Positions 51,856 through 53,221 of a stretch of DNA of 53,221 bases are shown piece by piece. Source of the DNA: an uncultured Lachnospiraceae bacterium (GTDB taxonomy: Bacteria; Bacillota; Clostridia; Lachnospirales; Lachnospiraceae); contig CAMKQB010000003.1 in NCBI GenBank assembly GCA_946414825.1, forward strand, positions 1 to 53,221. Direction: 5' to 3'. Numbering within the stretch: position 1 is the stretch's first letter; the number at the start of each line of letters is the position of its first letter. The position numbers and the translations under genes are program-made. The notes under the pieces were generated by a model, which ran no database searches, had not been told where the DNA came from, and saw nothing but the letters and a program-made list of their open reading frames with translations.

Positions 51856-53221
51856 ATGGAAGTAATTCTTGCAGAAAAAGCAGGTTTTTGTTTCGGAGTA
51901 AAAAGAGCTGTAGATACAGCATTTGAGCAAGCCGATAAAGCCTCAAATGCTGTTTTTACTTTTGGTCCGATTATTCATAATGAAGATGTAACAGAAAAAC
52001 TTGCTTTAAAAGGCGTAAATGTAATTAATTCAATTGAAGAACTGGATGAACTGCCTCAAAACTCATCTATTATCATAAGGTCCCATGGAGTTGGAGAGGA
52101 TATATTCGAAAGCATTAAAAGCAGAGGCTTCAGTATAGTTGATGCAACGTGTCCTTTTGTGAATAATATTCACAAGATTGTCAGAGAACGTTCTGAGGCT
52201 GGGGATGAGATATTAATAATAGGAAATCCTGGACATGCAGAGGTTGAAGGAACTATAGGATGGTCCAGAAAGAAACCTTATGTAATCAACAGCGTAGAAG
52301 ATATTGATGCTCTTCCAGAGATACTTAAAAATGCATCAATCACTGTAGTTGCACAGACTACATATAGTCTAAAAAAATTTCAAGAATTAGTTGCAGAATT
52401 GCAGGATAGATATTATAATGTTAATGTTTGTAAAACTATATGTAATGCTACGGAGGAACGGCAGAAGGAAGCCCAGAGGCTTGCATCAAGCGTAGACAGC
52501 ATGATCGTAATTGGTGGGAAAACGAGTTCCAATACGCAGAAATTATATGAGATTAGCAAACAACAATGTAACAATACTTACTATATACAGACACTCGTTG
52601 ATTTGGATTTGACTGTTTTTGAATCCGCAAGTAGGGTAGGTATTACAGCAGGGGCATCTACCCCAAATTACATAATTAAGGAGGTTCAAGACAGTATGTC
52701 AGAGAAGAGTTTTGAAGAACTGTTAAACGATGAGGAAACAGTATCTATCAAGAAGGGAAAAATTATTGATGGAAAGGTAATATCAGTTAAGCCAGATGAG
52801 ATGGTTGTTGATATTCATTACAAATCTGATGGAATTCTTACAGCAGCGGAGTATTCAAATTCTCCTGTAGATCTTACAACTGTTGTTAAGGAAGGCGATC
52901 CAATCACAGTAGAGGTTATTAAGCCAAATGATGGCGAGGGTAGTGTTCTTCTTTCATATAAGAGCATTCTTGCCAATGAAGCATATAAGGAGCTTGAGGA
53001 AGCATTTGAGAATGGTACAGTTCTTACCGGAAAGGTAGATAAAGTTCTCAAGGGTGGACTTAGCGTAATCGTAAAGGAATGTAGAGTATTCGTTCCAGCT
53101 AGCCTTGTATCAGATACCTTTGAGAGAGATCTTACCAAGTATGAAGGACAGGATATTGAATTTGTACTTACAGAGTTTGACCTCCATAGAAAGAGAGTTA
53201 TCGGTGATAGAAAGCAGCTTA
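51856..53221 (+). CDS. ispH: IspH - ribosomal protein S1 fusion (3' end outside window)
   Basis: The frame is open to the window edge, 455 complete codons, so the gene is truncated by the window, not broken. Residues 1 to about 280 are IspH (HMBPP reductase, last step of the MEP isoprenoid pathway), with 4Fe-4S cysteines C12 (AGFCFGV), C99 (DATCPFV) and C196 (TICNATEERQ), plus RSHGVG and GHAEVEG. From about residue 298 come S1 RNA-binding domains: one complete (about 300-370) and one nearly complete (about 387-452). Further S1 repeats are expected beyond the window. Fusion of these two proteins is known in Clostridia. Confidence 0.95.
   Translation, partial: MEVILAEKAGFCFGVKRAVDTAFEQADKASNAVFTFGPIIHNEDVTEKLALKGVNVINSIEELDELPQNSSIIIRSHGVGEDIFESIKSRGFSIVDATCPFVNNIHKIVRERSEAGDEILIIGNPGHAEVEGTIGWSRKKPYVINSVEDIDALPEILKNASITVVAQTTYSLKKFQELVAELQDRYYNVNVCKTICNATEERQKEAQRLASSVDSMIVIGGKTSSNTQKLYEISKQQCNNTYYIQTLVDLDLTVFESASRVGITAGASTPNYIIKEVQDSMSEKSFEELLNDEETVSIKKGKIIDGKVISVKPDEMVVDIHYKSDGILTAAEYSNSPVDLTTVVKEGDPITVEVIKPNDGEGSVLLSYKSILANEAYKELEEAFENGTVLTGKVDKVLKGGLSVIVKECRVFVPASLVSDTFERDLTKYEGQDIEFVLTEFDLHRKRVIGDRKQL

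Overview
The window looks like a chromosomal segment of an anaerobic, fibre-degrading Firmicute of the Lachnospiraceae type. This is judged from moderately AT-rich DNA, the gene order, an IspH-ribosomal S1 fusion, a zinc-ribbon ribosomal protein L28, a sodium-pumping decarboxylase operon and cellulose-related enzymes. Species cannot be fixed from the sequence alone. Almost every gene is on the + strand; only tmcAL is on the - strand. No tRNA, rRNA, CRISPR array, insertion sequence or prophage was seen, and no gene-free stretch reaches 300 bases.

Layout. 1-2798 is the 3' part of a large cell-wall-anchored surface protein. 2903-4601 holds an RNase H-fold nuclease and a DivIVA-like protein. 4709-11976 is a recombination, division and wall cluster (ruvA, ruvB, zapA, U32 protein, FtsW/RodA, class B PBP), followed by a Nudix-sortase B pair (12052-13523). 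13615-18045 is rpmB, asp23-like, DhaL/DegV protein and recG. A membrane-anchored cellulase (18314-19870) then interrupts the usual recG-rsmD-coaD neighbourhood. 20045-23043 is rsmD, coaD, a coiled-coil protein and the convergent tmcAL. 23225-31591 carries recA, recX, rny, a Nudix enzyme, a tyrosine recombinase, aroC, rpsO and an aroE-aroK fusion. 31841-41917 is pnp, a GH94 phosphorylase, ftsK, fhs and folD; 41977-43984 is rimO-pgsA. 44178-49721 is a five-gene sodium-dependent decarboxylase/transcarboxylase operon. The window ends with an HI0933-family flavoprotein, cmk and the truncated ispH-rpsA fusion.

How it fits together. The GH5 cellulase with a CBM2-like domain and the intracellular GH94 phosphorylase suggest extracellular glucan cleavage followed by phosphorolysis of disaccharides. 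The 44-50 kb operon would couple oxaloacetate decarboxylation or carboxyl transfer to a sodium gradient. The rest is housekeeping: DNA repair, cell division, RNA decay, folate one-carbon metabolism, the shikimate pathway and translation.

The most unusual signal is non-coding. Four intergenic gaps (18060-18294, 30055-30220, 40829-41037, 48162-48296) are each filled by a long imperfect palindrome. Three of them share a CGCTCRCT or CACTAAG-like core, and a diverged half copy lies at 19881-19935 on the far side of the cellulase. The pnp and rpsO leaders also fold into elaborate hairpins, consistent with autoregulation. Many promoters here use an extended -10 (TGN before the -10 box).
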